From the NCBI RefSeq assembly GCF_018130145.1, contig NZ_JAFCMB010000006.1, positions 124,001-188,000 on the forward strand: DNA of 64,000 nucleotides, written 5' to 3'. The notes under the pieces were generated by a model. The model was not told the DNA's origin and searched no databases. It was given only the letters and a program-made list of their open reading frames with translations. Shown here one piece after another: positions 54,636-63,310 of the stretch (its first letter is position 1; every line of letters begins with the position of its first letter). A program made the translations under genes and the position numbers. This stretch comes from Bradyrhizobium sp. AUGA SZCCT0176. Its GTDB lineage: Bacteria > Pseudomonadota > Alphaproteobacteria > Rhizobiales > Xanthobacteraceae.

Positions 54636-56567
54636 TCAGGCTCTGGCCTGCCGCGAACGGCCGGCCGAAATCCCGAGCGCCTTCATGCGCGACGCCAGCG
54701 TGGTCGGCTTGAGGTCGATCAGCTCGGCGGCGCCGCCGGCGCCGAACACCTTGCCGTTGCAGGCGGCAAGGGCGGCCAGGATGTTGGCGCGCTCGTGATC
54801 GCGCATCTCGGCTGACGTCATGACGGCCGGCCGCACGTCGCTCTTCTGGCGGCTGGCGCTGGCCGGCGAATGCGCGCCAACCGAATCCGGCAGGTCGATC
54901 CGCAGCCGTCCATTCTGCGACAAGATCGCCGCGCGCTCGATCACGTTCTGCAGTTCGCGGACATTGCCCGGCCAGTCGTAACGCTGCAGCCGCCGCGCAT
55001 CGCCCTCCGACAGCCGCAAATCGGACTTCAGCTCGTTGCTCTCGCTCATCAGGAAATGCTGGGCCAGCAGCGGAATGTCCTCGCGGCGGTCGCGCAGGGG
55101 CACGGACTCCACCGGAAACACGTTGAGCCGGAAATACAAATCCTCGCGAAAGCGGCCGCGCTGCACTTCCTGCTTCAGGTTCCGGTTGGTGGCGGCGATC
55201 ACGCGCACATCGACGGTGCGGGTGCGCTCCTCGCCGACGCGCTCGAAATTTCCCTCCTGCAGCACGCGGAGCAGCTTGCCCTGCAGCTCCAGCGGGATTT
55301 CGCCGACCTCGTCAAGAAACAGCGTGCCGCCATCGGCGAGTTCGAACCTTCCGATGCGGTCGCGCACCGCGCCGGTGAAGGCGCCTTTGACGTGCCCGAA
55401 GAATTCACTCTCGAACAGTTCGCGCGGGATCGCCGCGCAATTGACGCGGATCAGCGGCCGGTCGCGGCGGTTGCTGGCTTCATGAATGGCGCGCGCGATC
55501 AATTCCTTGCCGGTGCCGGACTCGCCAGTGATCATCACGGCGGCCGTGGTCGGCGCGACCAGTTTGACCTGGCGCAGCGTCTTCTGGATCGCTTCGCTCT
55601 GCCCGATGATGCCGCGCGGGTTGGTCTCGATCCGGATTTCTTCCTGCAGATAGGCGTTTTCCAGTTCCAGCCGCTCGCGCAGCCGGTCGACTTCGGTGAG
55701 TGCGGCGTGCAGTTTTTCGTCCGCTTCGCGGCGGTGGCTGACGTCGCGAAACACGATCACGGCGCCGACGACCGTGCCGCGGTCGCGGATCGGCGTCGAG
55801 GTGTACTCGACCCATACCGGAGAACCGTTCTTGCGCCAGAACACCTCGCCATCGACGTTGTGGACCGCGCCGTCGCGGAACGCCGCATAGATCGGACAGT
55901 CCTCATCGGGGTAATGACTGCCGTCGTGGTGGCTGTGGTGAACGATTGGATGAATGGCCTTGCCGACCAGTTCCTCGGCGGTCCACCCCAGCATCCTTTC
56001 TGCGGCCGGATTGACGAAGGTGGTCTTGCCCTCGGCGTTGACGCCGTAGATGCCTTCGCCGGCGGCGCGCAGGATCAACTGGTTCTCACGCTCGATGTCC
56101 TGGAACACGCGCTCGACGCGCTGCCAGGCGGCGAGCCCGCCGCGCATATGGTCCTCGGCGGTGGCATCGACATAGCGGCGGCGGCGCTGTTCGAGATCGC
56201 TCATCGTGAGCAGGATCAGCGCGCGTCCATCATGCGGCAGCATCGATCCCGTATATTCCAGCCGCAGCTTCTGGCTGGTGGCGTGGCGCGGCGTCAGTGT
56301 GTTGGTCCAGTAGGCACCCTTGTCGAGCACCGCCTGGCTGAACACGATCAGCGCAGGCACTTGCCCGGCATGCAGCGCGCTGAATTTGGTTTCCCGCAGC
56401 AGCGTGCGGTCGTAGCCGAGCAGGGTGCAAGCGGCGGGATTGGCATCGATGATTTCGTCGGTGTCGGGGTCGAGCAGCAACGTCGGCTCGACCAGATAGT
56501 CGAAGGTGAGGGTGCGCAGATCGAGATCGCGCGCCGTTGCGGCATGCAAATGCGGCGTCGAGTCCAT
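54636..56567 (-). CDS. PAS-containing sigma-54-dependent activator
   Basis: This 643-residue bEBP has two PAS domains (about 20-110 and 165-280, with a haem/flavin-free pattern I cannot resolve), a coiled coil (TEVDRLRERLELENAYLQEE), an AAA+ domain with Walker A GESGTGKE and the sigma-54 contact GAFTGA, and a C-terminal Fis-type HTH (AALAACNGKVFGAGGAAELI). CGGAG lies eight bases before the ATG. It is divergent from the cyanate operon, which has a sigma-54 promoter, and is its likely activator. PAS sensing might respond to redox state or a small molecule. Confidence 0.88.
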   Translation of the reverse strand: MDSTPHLHAATARDLDLRTLTFDYLVEPTLLLDPDTDEIIDANPAACTLLGYDRTLLRETKFSALHAGQVPALIVFSQAVLDKGAYWTNTLTPRHATSQKLRLEYTGSMLPHDGRALILLTMSDLEQRRRRYVDATAEDHMRGGLAAWQRVERVFQDIERENQLILRAAGEGIYGVNAEGKTTFVNPAAERMLGWTAEELVGKAIHPIVHHSHHDGSHYPDEDCPIYAAFRDGAVHNVDGEVFWRKNGSPVWVEYTSTPIRDRGTVVGAVIVFRDVSHRREADEKLHAALTEVDRLRERLELENAYLQEEIRIETNPRGIIGQSEAIQKTLRQVKLVAPTTAAVMITGESGTGKELIARAIHEASNRRDRPLIRVNCAAIPRELFESEFFGHVKGAFTGAVRDRIGRFELADGGTLFLDEVGEIPLELQGKLLRVLQEGNFERVGEERTRTVDVRVIAATNRNLKQEVQRGRFREDLYFRLNVFPVESVPLRDRREDIPLLAQHFLMSESNELKSDLRLSEGDARRLQRYDWPGNVRELQNVIERAAILSQNGRLRIDLPDSVGAHSPASASRQKSDVRPAVMTSAEMRDHERANILAALAACNGKVFGAGGAAELIDLKPTTLASRMKALGISAGRSRQARA

Positions 56568-56583
56568 TCCCAAAACTCCGAGA

Positions 56584-56604
56584 ACTCGTAATTTAGCTAC
56601 GAGT
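56584..56604. promoter_or_regulatory. Inverted repeat, candidate activator site (UAS)
   Basis: ACTCGTA (56584-56590) and TACGAGT (56598-56604) are perfectly complementary around seven bases. TCGTG-TAT-CACGA follows at 56607-56619. The sites lie 83-103 bp upstream of the sigma-54 promoter, the position where bEBP dimers bind. Confidence 0.6.
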
Positions 56605-56686
56605 TTTCGTGTATCACGATTTTTCGTAATCGACAACAAACCAGCTAAATCACTGCGTCAATTCGATAAACGCGGTCTGATATGGC

Positions 56687-56701
56687 TGGCACACTCCTTG
56701 C
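56687..56701 (+). promoter_or_regulatory. Sigma-54 promoter of the cyanate operon
   Basis: TGGCACACTCCTTGC has GG and GC separated by exactly ten bases (GG 56688-56689, GC 56700-56701), the sigma-54 -24/-12 pattern. It is 33 bp before the cynA-like ATG, with AGGAGG between them. Confidence 0.85.
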
Positions 56702-56733
56702 GTAATTGACCCCAGCGTCACGCAGGAGGTTTC

Positions 56734-58122
56734 ATGTCCACGTTCGACAATCCGTTCGATCCCGCCCGCCGACTCCATGCCCAGGGTTGCTGCTGCGGCA
56801 GGCACGTTAGCGATGCCGAACATGATGCCGACGCGCAGCTTGCGCTGCAGCCGGCGGTGGCGGCTTCCGAAGAGGCCCGCTTTGAGAACGTGGTCGCATC
56901 CGCCGTGATGCGCGCGATGTTTCCGCAGGATGTGGCGCGCCGCGCCTTCCTGAAATCGGTGGGAGCGGCGACCGCCGCCGCCGCGCTGTCGCAATTCTTC
57001 CCGCTCAAAACCGCGACCGAGGCCTTCGCGCAAGGCGGGCCGCTGGAGAAGAAGGACCTCAAGGTCGGCTTCATTCCGATCACCTGCGCGACGCCGATCA
57101 TCATGGCGGCGCCGATGGGGTTTTACGCCAAGAACGGCCTCAACGTCGAAGTCATCAAGACCGCCGGCTGGGCCGTCATTCGCGACAAGACCATCAACAA
57201 GGAATACGACGCAGCCCACATGCTGTCGCCGATGCCGCTCGCGATCACGATGGGCGTCGGCTCCAATCCGTTGCCCTATACGATGCCCGCGGTCGAAAAC
57301 ATCAACGGTCAGGCCATCACGCTCGCGGTCAAGCACAAGGACAAGCGCGACCCGAAAACCTGGAAGGGCTTTAAATTTGCCGTTCCGTTCGACTACTCCA
57401 TGCACAATTATCTGCTGCGCTATTATCTCGCCGAGCACGGCATCGATCCGGATGCCGACGTGCAGATCCGCGCGGTGCCGCCGCCGGAAATGGTTGCCAA
57501 CCTGCGCGCCGACAATATCGACGGCTTCCTCGGCCCCGATCCGATGAACCAGCGGGCGGTCTATGACGGCGTCGGCTTCATCCACATCCTGACCAAGGAT
57601 ATCTGGGAGGGGCATCCCTGCTGCGCCTTTGCCGCATCGAAGGAATTCATCACCTCGATGCCGAACACCTACAGCGCGCTGCTCAAATCGATCATCGAAG
57701 CCACTGCGTTTGCGCACAAGGCCGAGAACCGCAAGCAGATCGCGGAGGCCATCGCGCCCGCGAATTATTTGAACCAGCCGCAGATCGTGCTGGAGCAGAT
57801 TCTCACCGGCACGTTTGCCGATGGCCTTGGCAATGTCGTGACCCAGCCGAACCGCGTCGATTTCGATCCGTTCCCCTGGCAGTCCTTTGCGATCTGGATC
57901 ATGACGCAGATGAAGCGTTGGGGTCAGCTCAAGGGCGACGTCGACTATGCCGGCATCGCGGCGCAAGTCTATCTCGCCACCGACGCCACAAGGCTGATGA
58001 AAGAGGCGGGGCTGACGCCGCCGACCACCACCACCAAGAGTTTTTCGGTGATGGGCAAGACCTTCGATCCGGCCAAGCCCGAGGATTACCTCGCCAGCTT
58101 CAAGATCAGGAAGGCTTCGTGA
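56734..58122 (+). CDS. cynA: CynA/NrtA-type cyanate/nitrate binding protein
   Basis: The 462-residue protein belongs to the CmpA/NrtA family of nitrate, bicarbonate and cyanate receptors; the downstream cyanase makes cyanate the likely ligand. A Tat motif (RRAFLKSVGAATAA, residues 69-82) is unusually far from the start: about 68 N-terminal residues precede it, including GCCCGRHVSDAEH at 18-30. CAGGAGGTTTC directly before the first ATG supports the long form. The receptor fold begins near LKVGFIPITCATPIIMAAPM. First gene of a sigma-54-driven operon. Confidence 0.85.
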   Translation: MSTFDNPFDPARRLHAQGCCCGRHVSDAEHDADAQLALQPAVAASEEARFENVVASAVMRAMFPQDVARRAFLKSVGAATAAAALSQFFPLKTATEAFAQGGPLEKKDLKVGFIPITCATPIIMAAPMGFYAKNGLNVEVIKTAGWAVIRDKTINKEYDAAHMLSPMPLAITMGVGSNPLPYTMPAVENINGQAITLAVKHKDKRDPKTWKGFKFAVPFDYSMHNYLLRYYLAEHGIDPDADVQIRAVPPPEMVANLRADNIDGFLGPDPMNQRAVYDGVGFIHILTKDIWEGHPCCAFAASKEFITSMPNTYSALLKSIIEATAFAHKAENRKQIAEAIAPANYLNQPQIVLEQILTGTFADGLGNVVTQPNRVDFDPFPWQSFAIWIMTQMKRWGQLKGDVDYAGIAAQVYLATDATRLMKEAGLTPPTTTTKSFSVMGKTFDPAKPEDYLASFKIRKAS

Positions 58123-58150
58123 TGGCGGGAGCGCAACTACGTTTGCCGCT

Positions 58151-58269
58151 GTCGTCCCGGCGAAGGCCGGGACCCATACGCCGTGTCATTTCGATTGGGC
58201 ATGATGTCAGCGACCTTCCTTCATTATCACCGCCGCGGAGTATGGGTTCCGGCCTTCGCCGGGACGACG
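58151..58269. repeat. Palindromic repeat within cyanate operon
   Basis: GTCGTCCCGGCGAAGGCCGG at the left is mirrored by CCGGCCTTCGCCGGGACGAC at the right, with ACCCATACGC/GAGTATGGGT inside. It lies between cynA- and cynB-like genes and could set their relative expression. Confidence 0.75.
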
Positions 58270-58288
58270 TGTTGAGAGATTTCGCCCG

Positions 58289-59128
58289 ATGACCTCATCT
58301 CTTCGTTTCCGCGCGGCGATCGTGTCGATCGTGCTGTTCGCCGCGTTCCTCGGCATCTGGCACATTTCGACGCGCGGCACCGGCACCGTCGCCAACATGA
58401 CGCCGGAATACGCCAAGCTGATGGGGCTGACCGCGACCGCCGGCAAGTCGGCGATGCCGGGACCGCTCGATGTCGGCGCGAAGCTGTGGGAACACCTGAA
58501 GAGCCCGTTCTACGACAACGGGCCCAATGACAAGGGGCTCGGAATCCAGCTCGGCTATTCCATCGCCCGCGTCGGCCTCGGCTATTTCCTGGCTGTGATC
58601 GTCGCGATACCGCTCGGCTTCCTGATCGGCATGTCGCCGCTGTTCAGCAAGGCGCTCGACCCGTTCATCCAGGTGCTGAAGCCGATCTCGCCGCTGGCCT
58701 GGATGCCGCTCGCGCTCTACACCATCAAGGATTCCAGCATTTCCGCGATCTTCGTGATCTTCATTTGCTCGGTATGGCCGATGCTGCTCAACACCAGCTT
58801 TGGCGTCGCCGCCGTGCGCAAGGAATGGATCAACGTCGCCCGCACGCTCGAAGTCGGCACCGTCAGGCGCGCCTTCACGGTGATCCTGCCGGCGGCGGCG
58901 CCGACCATTCTCACGGGCATGCGGATCTCGATCGGCATCGCCTGGCTCGTGATCGTCGCGGCCGAAATGTTGGTCGGCGGCACCGGCATCGGCTACTTCG
59001 TCTGGAACGAGTGGAACAACCTTTCGATCACCAATGTCATCATCGCCATCCTGCTGATCGGCATCGTCGGCATGCTGCTCGACCAGATCCTTGCGCGGTT
59101 CACGCGCATGGTCACGTTCCCGGAGTAG
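58289..59128 (+). CDS. cynB: Cyanate ABC transporter permease
   Basis: The 279-residue protein has a signal-anchor-like first helix and five further helices, with the BPD_transp_1 signature TVRRAFTVILPAAAPTILTG (about 190-209). The permease domain resembles NrtB/CynB/SsuC types. It follows the receptor gene with a 166-bp repeat-containing gap and is 4 bp before the ATPase gene. Cyanate as substrate is inferred from the cynS neighbour. Confidence 0.88.
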   Translation: MTSSLRFRAAIVSIVLFAAFLGIWHISTRGTGTVANMTPEYAKLMGLTATAGKSAMPGPLDVGAKLWEHLKSPFYDNGPNDKGLGIQLGYSIARVGLGYFLAVIVAIPLGFLIGMSPLFSKALDPFIQVLKPISPLAWMPLALYTIKDSSISAIFVIFICSVWPMLLNTSFGVAAVRKEWINVARTLEVGTVRRAFTVILPAAAPTILTGMRISIGIAWLVIVAAEMLVGGTGIGYFVWNEWNNLSITNVIIAILLIGIVGMLLDQILARFTRMVTFPE

Positions 59129-59132
59129 AGCG

Positions 59133-60044
59133 ATGACCGACAAGTTCATCTCGATCGAGGGCATCGCGCGGCGTTATCCCGGCGCTGATGGCGGCCAGAT
59201 CAGCGTGTTCGAGGATCTCTGGCTGTCGATGTCGCGCGGCGAATTCGGCTGCGTGATCGGCCATTCCGGTTGCGGCAAGACCACCGTGCTGAACATCCTC
59301 GCCGGCCTCGATGAGCCCAGCGAGGGCGCCGTCATTGTCGACGGGCAGGCGATCGAAGGCACCAGCCTCGACCGCGCCGTGATCTTCCAGAGCCACGCGC
59401 TGCTGCCGTGGCGCACGGTGCTCGGCAATGTCTCTTATGCCGTCACCTCGAAATGGCGCAACTGGGACCGCGCCAAGGTGAAGGCGCATGCGCAGAAGTT
59501 CATCGATCTGGTCGGGTTGACCGGCTCCGAGCACAAGCGCCCGTCGGAATTGTCTGGCGGCATGAAGCAGCGCGTCGGTATCGCACGCGCGCTTTCGATC
59601 ACCCCGAAGATCATGCTGATGGACGAGCCGTTTTCGGCGCTCGATGCGCTGACGCGCGGCACGCTGCAGGACGAGGTGCGCCGCATCTGCCTTGAGACCG
59701 GGCAGACCGCGTTCATGATCACGCATGACGTGGATGAAGCGATCTATCTCGCCGACAAGATTTTCCTGATGACCAACGGCCCCGGCGCGGTGCTCGCCGA
59801 GATCGTGGAAAATCCGCTGCCAAAGGACCGCGGCCGCATCGATCTGCACCGCCATCCCTATTACTACGCGCTGCGCAATCACATCGTCGATTTCCTGGTC
59901 AGCCGCAGCAAGACCTTTGCGGCCACGGTAACCAACCACGATCCGCGCAACGTGCCGATCGTGCGGCCGGGCCTGAGCGAGCCGACCATCGTCGCGTCGC
60001 CGAAAATGATCGAGACCAGCCCGGCTCAGACGATCGCCCGTTAA
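59133..60044 (+). CDS. cynD: Cyanate ABC transporter ATPase
   Basis: The 303-residue ATPase is NrtD/CynD-like: Walker A GHSGCGKTT, signature LSGGMKQRVGIARAL and Walker B ILMDEPFSALD (as IMLMDEPFSALDALTRGTLQ), then an extended C-terminal part (about 240-303). CGGAG lies seven bases before the chosen ATG; an ORF start 42 bp earlier overlaps the permease gene. It drives cyanate import with the preceding permease. Confidence 0.9.
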   Translation: MTDKFISIEGIARRYPGADGGQISVFEDLWLSMSRGEFGCVIGHSGCGKTTVLNILAGLDEPSEGAVIVDGQAIEGTSLDRAVIFQSHALLPWRTVLGNVSYAVTSKWRNWDRAKVKAHAQKFIDLVGLTGSEHKRPSELSGGMKQRVGIARALSITPKIMLMDEPFSALDALTRGTLQDEVRRICLETGQTAFMITHDVDEAIYLADKIFLMTNGPGAVLAEIVENPLPKDRGRIDLHRHPYYYALRNHIVDFLVSRSKTFAATVTNHDPRNVPIVRPGLSEPTIVASPKMIETSPAQTIAR

Positions 60045-60065
60045 ACATTCACCAGGAGACGAGAC

Positions 60066-60554
60066 ATGAAACGCGAAGACCTCACCGAAAAGCTGCTCGA
60101 CATCAAGCGCGAGAAGGGTTGGAGCTGGAAGCACATCTGCGAACAGATCGGCGGCTATTCCGAAGTGCTGATCGTCGGCGCCATCCTCGGCCAGATGAAG
60201 CTGACAAAACCGCAGGCGGCGAACGCCGGCGAACTGTTCGGGCTGTCGAAGTCGGAAGTAGCGATGCTGAACGAAGTGCCGATGCGCGGCACCGGCACGC
60301 CGATGCCGCCGACCGATCCCCTGATCTATCGCTTCTACGAAATGGTGCTGGTCAACGGCCCGGCGTGGAAGGCGCTGATCGAGGAGGAGTTCGGTGACGG
60401 CATCATGTCGGCGATCGACTTCGACATGGCGATGGAGCGCGTCGCCAATCCGAAGGGCGACCGCGTCAAGATCACGATGTCCGGAAAATTCCTGCCCTAC
60501 AAATATTATGGCGCCACGGGGAATGTGCCGGAGTATGGCTTCAAGGAAGGCTGA
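60066..60554 (+). CDS. cynS: Cyanase (cyanate hydratase)
   Basis: The 162-residue decameric enzyme converts cyanate and bicarbonate to ammonia and CO2. The catalytic triad is intact: Arg89 and Glu92 in DPLIYRFYEMVL and Ser115 in GDGIMSAIDF, with the same spacing as E. coli Arg96-Glu99-Ser122. The N-terminal HTH-like domain (LTEKLLDIKREKGWSWKHIC) is present. CCAGGAGACGAGAC precedes the ATG, 21 bp after the ATPase. Last gene of the operon, followed by a repeat. Confidence 0.96.
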   Translation: MKREDLTEKLLDIKREKGWSWKHICEQIGGYSEVLIVGAILGQMKLTKPQAANAGELFGLSKSEVAMLNEVPMRGTGTPMPPTDPLIYRFYEMVLVNGPAWKALIEEEFGDGIMSAIDFDMAMERVANPKGDRVKITMSGKFLPYKYYGATGNVPEYGFKEG

Positions 60555-60566
60555 ACCAGCCCTGAC

Positions 60567-60689
60567 CGTCATTGCGAGCCAACGGGTCGCGCGAATGCGC
60601 GCCCGATGACAGGCTCCGCGAAGCAATCCATATCGCCACGCGAAGAGAGAATGGATTGCTTCGCCGCTTACGCTCCTCGCAATGACGGC
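60567..60689. repeat. Dispersed repeat with flanking cattgcgag/ctcgcaatg arms
   Basis: GTCATTGCGAGCC at the left pairs with GCTCCTCGCAATGAC at the right, and inner parts include CGAAGCAATCCAT and ATGGATTGCTTCG. The core CGCGCCCGATGACAGGCTC is shared with the hairpin at 769. It ends the cyanate operon. Confidence 0.7.
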
Positions 60690-60700
60690 GGAGTTCACCC

Positions 60701-61519
60701 TCACGCCGCAGCGAACGCAGCCCTGACTTCCTTCACTGGCGCCATCTCGCGCACATAGGTGAATGCGCCCTGGTCCTTCATTTCGCGGGCGCATTTGAGG
60801 AAGGCGGCGAGCGCAACGCGCGCCATCGCGCCGCCGACGCTGATGCGCTTGACGCCGGCGGCGGCAATCTGCGGCACGGTCAATGTCGGATCGGCAAAAC
60901 CCATCACCAGGTTGAAGGGTTTTCCGACCGACGATACGACCGTGCGGATGGTGTCGATGTCGTGCACGCCAGGCGAATAGAGCACGTCAGCGCCGGCGGC
61001 TTCGAACGCCTGCAGCCGCTTGATGGTGTCGTCGAGATCATTATGGCCATACAGCAGGTTCTCGGCCCGCGCGGTCAGCGTGAACGGAAAAGGCAGCGCG
61101 CGGGCGGCTTCTACCGCCGCATGCACCCGCTCGACCGCGAGCGCGAAATCGTAAATCGGCCGTCTGGGATCGCCGGTTGAATCCTCGATCGAGCCGCCGA
61201 CCACGCCGGCTTCGGCCGCGCGCGCGATGGCTTTGGCGGCGGTCTTCGGGTCATCCGCGCCGCAATTTTCCAGATCGGCATTGACGGGCAGGTCGGTCGC
61301 GTCAGCAATGGCGCGGCAATTCTCGATAATGGCATCGAGGCTGACGGTGGCGCTGCCGAGCGTGTTGGCAAGCCCGAGGCTGGTGGTCGCGAGCGCCTCG
61401 AAACCCATCGCCGTAAGCAGCTTGGCAGTGCCGGCGTCCCATGGATTGGGGATGATGAAGGCGCCGGGCCGCGCGTGCAGGGCGCGGAACAGTTCGGCTT
61501 TTTCCATCTGGCTGCGCAT
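60701..61519 (-). CDS. Isocitrate-lyase/PEP-mutase-superfamily enzyme
   Basis: The 272-residue TIM-barrel protein has the PEP mutase/oxaloacetate decarboxylase-like pattern: the start PNPWDAGTAKLLTAMGFEAL, NADLENCGADD for metal binding, GGSIEDSTG and the RISVGGAMARVAL region. The Cys usual in isocitrate lyase (KKCGH) is absent, so it acts on another 2-oxo acid or phosphonate. It is divergent from the LysR gene at 61630, its probable regulator. The substrate is unknown. Confidence 0.85.
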   Translation of the reverse strand: MRSQMEKAELFRALHARPGAFIIPNPWDAGTAKLLTAMGFEALATTSLGLANTLGSATVSLDAIIENCRAIADATDLPVNADLENCGADDPKTAAKAIARAAEAGVVGGSIEDSTGDPRRPIYDFALAVERVHAAVEAARALPFPFTLTARAENLLYGHNDLDDTIKRLQAFEAAGADVLYSPGVHDIDTIRTVVSSVGKPFNLVMGFADPTLTVPQIAAAGVKRISVGGAMARVALAAFLKCAREMKDQGAFTYVREMAPVKEVRAAFAAA

Positions 61520-61629
61520 CGGTCGTTTCCCTCAATTGGTTGCTTCGCGGTCAAACATAGGAGGCTTCCGTCCATCAGCCTAATTTGTTAATTATCTTCA
61601 TATCATCAGCTTTTTGCATGGATTGGAAA

Positions 61630-62529
61630 ATGGACAGCGACGCGCTCAGCACCTTCCTGACGGTTCACCGCCGCGGTGGAATCTCGAGCGCCGCCAAGGC
61701 GCTGCACCGTTCGCAGCCGGCGATATCCCGGCGCATCGCGCTCCTGGAGCAGGAACTCGGCATGCCCTTGTTCGAGCGGATCGCTGGACGGACGATGCTG
61801 AGCGATGCGGGGCGGGTGATGGTGCCGTACGCAGAGCGTGCGGTCGCCGCCGCGCAGGATGCGGAGAATGCGGTGCGCGCACTGGCGCGGCCGGATTCGG
61901 GACCGGTCGCACTCGCCGTGGTCGGCACGCTGGCGGGCGGCAGGCTATCGGCCATCTTGAAGCGTTTTGCGACCGAGCATCCCGGCGTTGATTTGTCCCT
62001 GCGAACCGCGACCAGTGCCGAGATCAGCGGCCTCATCCGCCGCGGCGAGGCGACGATCGGCTTGCGCTTTGATCGCGACGGTTCGCGCGATCTCGACTGC
62101 GAATTGCTGTTCGCCGAGCCGCTCCAGGTCGTTTGCGCGACCGATCACCCGCGTGCCGGCCGCCGCGTCGCAATACTTGCCGACCTGCGCGGCGAACGAT
62201 GGATCGCATTTCCCGAAGCGCCGGGACGCCGCGAGATCGCCGCGTCGCATATCCTCGCGCTATTCCAGACTCGCGGATTGGGCGACGTCGCCTGGACGCC
62301 GGTCGATAGCCTGACCGCCCAGAAGCGCCTGATCGAGGCCGGTTTCGGCATCGCGCTGCTATCGCAAATCAACGCCGCCGAGGAGCTCGAATCCTCGGCG
62401 CTTTCGACTATCCGTGTCGGTGACCTCGATGCCAGCCACGACATCGTGACAGTGACGCGCCGCGGCGGCTTTCTCAGCGCGGCCTCGCGGCGGCTCTTGG
62501 AGATTATTCGGGCGGCATACGGCGGGTGA
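61630..62529 (+). CDS. LysR-family transcriptional regulator
   Basis: The 299-residue protein has an N-terminal HTH (STFLTVHRRGGISSAAKALH, RSQPAISRRIALLEQELGMP) and a LysR substrate-binding domain (about 95-299). The start is uncertain: an ATG 12 bp earlier (61618) also fits. It is divergent from the PEP-mutase-like gene with a 110-bp intergenic region, the classical layout of a LysR regulator and its target. The inducer is unknown. Confidence 0.88.
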   Translation: MDSDALSTFLTVHRRGGISSAAKALHRSQPAISRRIALLEQELGMPLFERIAGRTMLSDAGRVMVPYAERAVAAAQDAENAVRALARPDSGPVALAVVGTLAGGRLSAILKRFATEHPGVDLSLRTATSAEISGLIRRGEATIGLRFDRDGSRDLDCELLFAEPLQVVCATDHPRAGRRVAILADLRGERWIAFPEAPGRREIAASHILALFQTRGLGDVAWTPVDSLTAQKRLIEAGFGIALLSQINAAEELESSALSTIRVGDLDASHDIVTVTRRGGFLSAASRRLLEIIRAAYGG

Positions 62530-62554
62530 AAGCGTCGAAGCGATAATTCAAGCC

Positions 62555-62659
62555 GTCATTCCGGGATGGTCCGTTAGGACCAGACCCGAAATCTCGAGAT
62601 TCCCCGATGCGCAATTGCGCATCTGAGGGGCGGTGCTTTCGCACCGCCCGGGGAATGAC
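62555..62659. repeat. Palindromic repeat between convergent genes
   Basis: GTCATTCCGGGATGG faces CCCGGGGAATGAC, with TGCGCAATTGCGCA in the middle. It lies between the LysR gene and the minus-strand DUF1476 gene and is likely a bidirectional terminator. Confidence 0.65.
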
Positions 62660-62666
62660 GCCAGCT

Positions 62667-62990
62667 TTACGTTCCCGCCTTCACCTGGGCGACGGCGGTC
62701 GCCATCAGCTCGTCCATCTTGGCGCGGAGTTCCTGCTCGGTGAGGGCAACGCCCTTGGCCTTGATATCGGCCATCACCTTGCGAAGCACGTCGGAATCGC
62801 CGGCTTCCTCGAAATCGGCGGCGACCACCTCCTTGGCGTAGGCAGTGGCGGCGTCGCCGGTAATTCCGAGCTTTTCTGCGACCCAGGTTCCAAGCAGCCG
62901 GTTGCGGCGCGCCTCGGCCTTGAACTTCTGATCCGCATCGAGAGCGAATTTCTTCTCGAAACCTTCTTCGCGCTTGTCGAAAGTGCTCAT
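62667..62990 (-). CDS. DUF1476 family (F1-ATPase zeta-inhibitor-like)
   Basis: The 107-residue helical protein has the DUF1476 pattern MSTFDKREEGFEKKFALDAD at the start and KLGITGDAATAYAKEVVAAD later. In Paracoccus a member is the zeta subunit, which inhibits the F1 ATPase. No signal or membrane segment is present. Its gene lies between a LysR gene and purC, away from the atp operon. Confident as a family member; the inhibitory role is by analogy. Confidence 0.9.
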   Translation of the reverse strand: MSTFDKREEGFEKKFALDADQKFKAEARRNRLLGTWVAEKLGITGDAATAYAKEVVAADFEEAGDSDVLRKVMADIKAKGVALTEQELRAKMDELMATAVAQVKAGT

Positions 62991-63310
62991 ATTTGAGTTC
63001 CAATCCCTGCCAGATGCACGCGGGGGCCGCGTTGTGGCGACCCCGTCGCCTACCTAGATAGAGGGGGCGAATCGGCAAAACAACGGGCCGTTAAGCCGCA
63101 GTCTACAGGTATAAGTTGGGCCCAATTGGGCCGTGTCGATTGTGCTGGATAGGCCAATCGGATAGGTTGCCAACAGGCTTGGTTCTTGTTCTGTTTCCAG
63201 ATGGTTAAGATCAGGTTCCTGGCCTTCACGGCAGCTCCGTCGTGGTCGTAAACCCTTGTCATCCGGAGCACACCAAATTCATGGATTTCAACAAAACACG
63301 GTACATCCCT
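62991..63310. other. 320-bp purC upstream region with palindrome
   Basis: The gap between DUF1476 and purC has no gene. GGCCCAATTGGGCC at 63119-63132 is a perfect palindrome. The purC promoter must lie here; a purine-type operator was not recognised. Confidence 0.45.

Noticed and set aside
54870..56591. A 573-codon frame opposite the sigma-54 activator
   Set aside because: The opposite strand carries PAS, AAA+ and HTH motifs; this frame is a mirror artefact.
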